Below, one piece after another: positions 40,601-43,105 of a DNA stretch of 43,105 nt. This stretch comes from CAYMAZ01 sp964428185 (GTDB lineage: Bacteria; Bacteroidota; Bacteroidia; Bacteroidales; DTU049). Within the stretch, counting starts at the first letter, position 1, and each line of letters begins with the position of its first letter. Below the pieces are notes generated by a model. That model searched no databases and was not told where the DNA came from. It saw only the letters and a list, made by a program, of their open reading frames with translations. The stretch covers positions 1-43,105 of the forward strand of contig CAYRXH010000013.1 in NCBI GenBank assembly GCA_964428185.1. Reading direction: 5' to 3'. The position numbers and the translations under genes were made by a program.

Positions 40601-40981
40601 TTACTGACCTTTTTTCATGTCTTTTCTTCCACCTGTAGTTGTAGCAGTTGTGGTAGTTGTGCCACCTTTCATATCACCACGTCCACCTGTAGTTGTGGTG
40701 GTAGTGTTGGTATTTGTGTTTGTGTTGGTTTTTGGTTTGTAGGTGCCACCGGTTTTCTTGGCAGTCAGTTCAAGGAGAGAATCTCTTTCCATATTGCAAA
40801 CATCCAGATCAGCAGTTAAAAGTTCCAGTTCATCCTGAAGTTGAGCAATCTGAGTGTCTTTGTCAACGATTTCTTTTGAAAGTTTGTCAAATTCTTCCTG
40901 TGAAGGACCTTCTGCTTTCTGAGTACAAGCAAACATGCCAACGAGAGCAAAAATTGCAAAAATGTTGAATAATTTTTTCAT
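40601..40981 (-). CDS. Coiled-coil lipoprotein with Thr/Asn/Gly repeats
   Basis: 126 residues. Lipobox FALVGMFAC (Cys ~19), then a helical heptad region at ~28-70 (EEFDKLSKEIVDKDTQIAQL, QDELELLTADLDVCNMER) predicted to be a coiled coil. The last 50 residues are low complexity: T-N-T-N runs, then two copies of a unit like TTTTTGGRxDMKxG. The layout recalls short murein-lipoprotein-like spacers, but the C-terminal Lys/Arg needed for murein linkage is not evident. It has its own promoter and terminator. The repeat tract is encoded by short DNA repeats that could vary in number. Confidence 0.75.
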   Translation of the reverse strand: MKKLFNIFAIFALVGMFACTQKAEGPSQEEFDKLSKEIVDKDTQIAQLQDELELLTADLDVCNMERDSLLELTAKKTGGTYKPKTNTNTNTNTTTTTTGGRGDMKGGTTTTTATTTGGRKDMKKGQ

Positions 40982-41012
40982 AATAGGTTCAATTTTTTAG
41001 GTTAATTTGTTG

Positions 41013-41020
41013 CAAAAATA
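41013..41020 (-). promoter_or_regulatory. -7 box for the coiled-coil lipoprotein
   Basis: On the minus strand TATTTTTG, an exact TAnnTTTG match, 32 bp upstream of the ATG at 40981. Confidence 0.55.
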
Positions 41021-41074
41021 CAAATAATTTGATACAGAAGATTAATTGAAGAAAAAAATTTCATAATGAACAAA

Positions 41075-41803
41075 TTATTTTCCTGCATATTTTTCAAAAA
41101 GTTTGATAATCATTTGTGCATCTGCTACAATACCAGGTGGAGAATACAAGATTGCCTGGTCAGGTGCAGGAAACACATGTAGAATAAAAAGAGAGAACAA
41201 TGTTGTATGATAATCGGGTGTTGGGATCAGATCCTTTTCCAGTTTTGCTTTATCTTCAAAATATCTGTTTATTGATTTTCGCTCATCATCGGTAATATCT
41301 TCAGCATTGATATCAAAATCTTCAGTATTGATTCTGTCTTTCAGGTGTGTAATTTTATATTTTTTCAGTAGTTTTTCGATAAGTGCCAGAGTATGGCTGT
41401 TTTTTAGTTTTGCATCATCAACTTTTTTTCCTGACCACAATGGTTCGAGCAGAATAATAATATAAGCAGAATCAGGCTGCAAGGGAGGGAGTTCTTTAAA
41501 TTTTCCACGCCCTTTTTTCATGGTATCGACAGCAATAGTATCTGATATTTTGTAAATCGGAGAAACATTACGAAATTTGAGAGTATCTCCAAAATGAGTG
41601 ACAATCCAGTTTGATGGGATAAATTGTCCGATGAGTTTCAGATTGTTATCAGTTGTAAAAATTTCAGGTAATTCATACACAGGATATTCAGGTTCTTCGA
41701 TACTATCGGCAGTCACTGCCAGAGAATCTGTTTCTTGTGCTGATAAAGAGAAACCACAGAAAAAAACCATTGCAGTAATGATGATGGCAGTTGTTGTTTT
41801 CAT
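41075..41803 (-). CDS. Secreted protein of unknown function
   Basis: 242 residues with a signal peptide (TTAIIITAMVFFCGFSLSAQ, cleavage after Ala likely) and no lipobox at the cleavage site. The mature protein starts with an acidic stretch (SIEEPEYPVYELPE) and contains two repeated-looking segments with T-D-T/I-A-V-D-T. The C-terminal 60 residues are hydrophobic and probably structural (TTLFSLFILHVFPAPDQAILYSPP, IVADAQMIIKLFEKY). No family recognised. Transcribed divergently from the membrane protein at 41878. Confidence 0.75.
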   Translation of the reverse strand: MKTTTAIIITAMVFFCGFSLSAQETDSLAVTADSIEEPEYPVYELPEIFTTDNNLKLIGQFIPSNWIVTHFGDTLKFRNVSPIYKISDTIAVDTMKKGRGKFKELPPLQPDSAYIIILLEPLWSGKKVDDAKLKNSHTLALIEKLLKKYKITHLKDRINTEDFDINAEDITDDERKSINRYFEDKAKLEKDLIPTPDYHTTLFSLFILHVFPAPDQAILYSPPGIVADAQMIIKLFEKYAGK

Positions 41804-41829
41804 AAGGCAGTAGTTTAAAGAATAAGTAT

Positions 41830-41837
41830 TAAATTTG
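41830..41837 (+). promoter_or_regulatory. -7 box for the membrane protein at 41878
   Basis: TAAATTTG matches TAnnTTTG, 41 bp before the start. It lies in a 74-bp divergent region shared with the box at 41862. Confidence 0.45.
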
Positions 41838-41861
41838 CAGTAATATTGACTAAAAACATGC

Positions 41862-41869
41862 CAAAATTA
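41862..41869 (-). promoter_or_regulatory. -7 box for the secreted protein at 41803
   Basis: On the minus strand TAATTTTG, an exact TAnnTTTG match. The two divergent promoters overlap face to face, so transcription from one may interfere with the other. Confidence 0.45.
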
Positions 41870-41877
41870 CACAGAAA

Positions 41878-42705
41878 ATGAACATAAGAACGAAATCACT
41901 CTTATTCTGGTTGTTATCACTGATTCTGATGCTTTCAATATCAGTTTATCAGAGATTGACAGGACCGACGAAACCCATGCGTGGCTCTGCCACTTTTGGT
42001 ACAACTGAAATTTCTTACCGTTTGATACGCTCCTGGGGTGATGATACACCTGCCACAATAAAAATACTTGCGCCCGACAGAGGAATAAGCGGGGAGTATT
42101 ATTACAAACGTTTCAAGAGTTATGACCAATGGGATACCCTCAGTATGCTTAGGGAAGGTGATATGCTTGTCGCTCAGCTTCCACAGTTGCCACCTGCCGG
42201 TAAAATGATGTATCATATTGTTCTGATGAACCAGGAGAAGGAAGTGCTTCTCAATGAAAAGCCAGCTGTGTTGCGCTACAAGGGTCATGTTCCTGCATTG
42301 ATACTCATTCCCCATATTATTTTCATGTTTCTGGCCATGCTTCTTTCCATGCGTACAGGTTTTGAAGCTTTGTTTATCAGGAGAAATACATACCAACTGT
42401 CTATGCTTACATTGATATTTTTGTTTGCCGGAGGCCTTATTTTTGGGCCGCTTGTGCAGAAATACGCCTTTGATGCATACTGGACAGGCTGGCCTTTCGG
42501 ACATGACCTGACGGACAATAAAACAATTGTGGTGTTTATATTTTGGCTTATTACTTTTGTTGTTCTCCGGAAAAACAGAAATAATCTATTCTGGCCCGTA
42601 TTTGCTGCTACAATGTTGCTTGCTGCTTATCTTATTCCACATAGTGTGCTGGGTTCTGAGATAGATTATACTGCTGCTGAACATCAAACAGAAATTCGGG
42701 AATAA
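41878..42705 (+). CDS. Polytopic membrane protein with a periplasmic beta domain, conserved in Bacteroidota
   Basis: 275 residues. One N-terminal helix (residues 7-25) precedes a ~110-residue extracytoplasmic domain that looks like an Ig/fibronectin-like beta sandwich (ISYRLIRSWGDDTPATIKI, YYYKRFKSYDQWDTLSM, MMYHIVLMNQEKEVL). Four further helices follow from ~140 to 255, with a conserved-looking WTGWPFGHDLTDNKT loop between the third and fourth helices. It ends in a short polar tail. Function unknown; no catalytic motif. The beta domain facing outside suggests sensing or assembly of an envelope partner. Confidence 0.8.
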   Translation: MNIRTKSLLFWLLSLILMLSISVYQRLTGPTKPMRGSATFGTTEISYRLIRSWGDDTPATIKILAPDRGISGEYYYKRFKSYDQWDTLSMLREGDMLVAQLPQLPPAGKMMYHIVLMNQEKEVLLNEKPAVLRYKGHVPALILIPHIIFMFLAMLLSMRTGFEALFIRRNTYQLSMLTLIFLFAGGLIFGPLVQKYAFDAYWTGWPFGHDLTDNKTIVVFIFWLITFVVLRKNRNNLFWPVFAATMLLAAYLIPHSVLGSEIDYTAAEHQTEIRE

Positions 42706-42942
42706 TGGAAGGAAATATCCTTTTTTTGGGCATAATCATAACAACTGTGTCGGGCAGTTGGGCAAACATCGTGAGTTGAAATATAGCATAAAAAAACAGA
42801 ACTATGAAACACCCATGATAGTGTCCAAGCACAAACACGGATGAATAAAATATGGGTCTTCCATTTGATCGATAATTAATGTTAAAAGAAAGAAGGTAAT
42901 GTATTGGTAATTAATATTTAATAATATAAATATTTTGTACGG
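42706..42942. other. Intergenic region with a short inverted repeat
   Basis: About 237 bp. It contains CAACTG at 42742-42747 and CAGTTG at 42755-42760 with a 7-bp loop (no T-run, so not a terminator). The last 80 bp are AT-rich and lead to the cut gene at 42943. No gene is seen in it. Confidence 0.5.
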
Positions 42943-43105
42943 ATGAAAAAGGTAATTTTAATTTTTACAGCATTCTTGATAATATTTGTTGGATGTAGGA
43001 AAATAGAGGAACTTACTCAATTTTACATGGAATATGATGAAACTATCGTAATTCCTTCTTCTACTGGTATCAATCTTCCAACTAATTTATTTACACCTGA
43101 CATTA
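42943..43105 (+). CDS. Lipoprotein, 3' end outside the window
   Basis: The first 54 codons of a gene that runs off the edge. ATG at 42943, hydrophobic signal (VILIFTAFLIIFVGC) with a lipobox Cys at 18, then RKIEELTQFYMEYDETIVIPSS. Nothing in the visible part identifies a family. A near-match to the -7 box (ATATTTTG) lies shortly upstream. Confidence 0.75.
   Translation, partial: MKKVILIFTAFLIIFVGCRKIEELTQFYMEYDETIVIPSSTGINLPTNLFTPDI

Noticed and set aside
42742..42760. CAACTG/CAGTTG inverted repeat as a terminator or transposon end
   Set aside because: There is no T-tract, partner copy, target duplication or transposase nearby.
1..43105. A defence island, biosynthetic cluster, prophage or insertion sequence
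   Set aside because: No transposase, integrase, phage structural gene, cas gene, restriction enzyme or assembly-line synthase was recognised on either strand.

Overview
The window looks like a chromosomal scaffold from a member of the Bacteroidota (Bacteroidia-type), probably a metagenome assembly. The evidence is: type IX secretion (T9SS) C-terminal sorting domains; Bacteroidota -7 boxes (TAnnTTTG) in front of many genes and almost no Shine-Dalgarno sequences; many short lipoproteins; and Bacteroidota-typical neighbourhoods (small membrane protein-mutL-rhomboid-rhomboid-EEP hydrolase; DUF4783-nadC; DUF2520-KdsC-UbiA-Maf). The DNA is AT-rich. Two 100-N gaps (18517-18616 and 35501-35600) are each flanked by the same 55 bp, so they are joining artefacts, not missing sequence.

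Layout. 1-10392: end of rplS, then a repair/membrane block (mutL, two rhomboids, EEP hydrolase, uvrB), interrupted by a minus-strand secreted cysteine-peptidase-like gene and an SDR. 10423-13117: minus-strand operon DUF4783 > nadC > YihY > lipoprotein. 13118-16745: a decayed ferritin-like gene, a small lipoprotein, serine acetyltransferase, an Rrf2 regulator with three cysteines, and two small membrane proteins. 16750-19577: DUF2279 protein, an alpha/beta-hydrolase-fold protein without its nucleophile, and a universal stress protein. 19634-21394: nucleoside phosphorylase and a transglutaminase-like protein. 21395-23728: a two-repeat CRISPR-like unit and a large T9SS-type gene broken by six stops and a frameshift. 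23806-27974: recA > TPR lipoprotein > S9 peptidase. 28283-31602: NlpC/P60, WbqC-like protein, a lipoprotein and an FGE-sulfatase-domain protein. 31842-34683: Maf, UbiA, KdsC-like phosphatase and DUF2520 protein as one minus operon. 34839-36342: WYL regulator and a decayed HIRAN gene. 36339-39139: LTA-synthase-like transferase > diacylglycerol kinase. 39427-43105: lipoproteins, secreted and membrane proteins of unknown function, and a cut lipoprotein at the edge.

Most of the window is ordinary core genome: mismatch repair, nucleotide excision repair, recombination, NAD and cysteine biosynthesis, and envelope functions. The less ordinary content is gene decay in the gaps between intact genes (ferritin-like, T9SS adhesin-like, HIRAN, and a membrane protein), two apparent pseudoenzymes (second rhomboid and alpha/beta hydrolase), and an orphan 36-bp repeat pair with CRISPR spacing. 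I did not find a convincing new multi-gene system. The best leads are the orphan repeat pair, the multiply interrupted T9SS gene, the pseudo-rhomboid paired with an active-looking rhomboid, and the LtaS-like/lipid-kinase pair.
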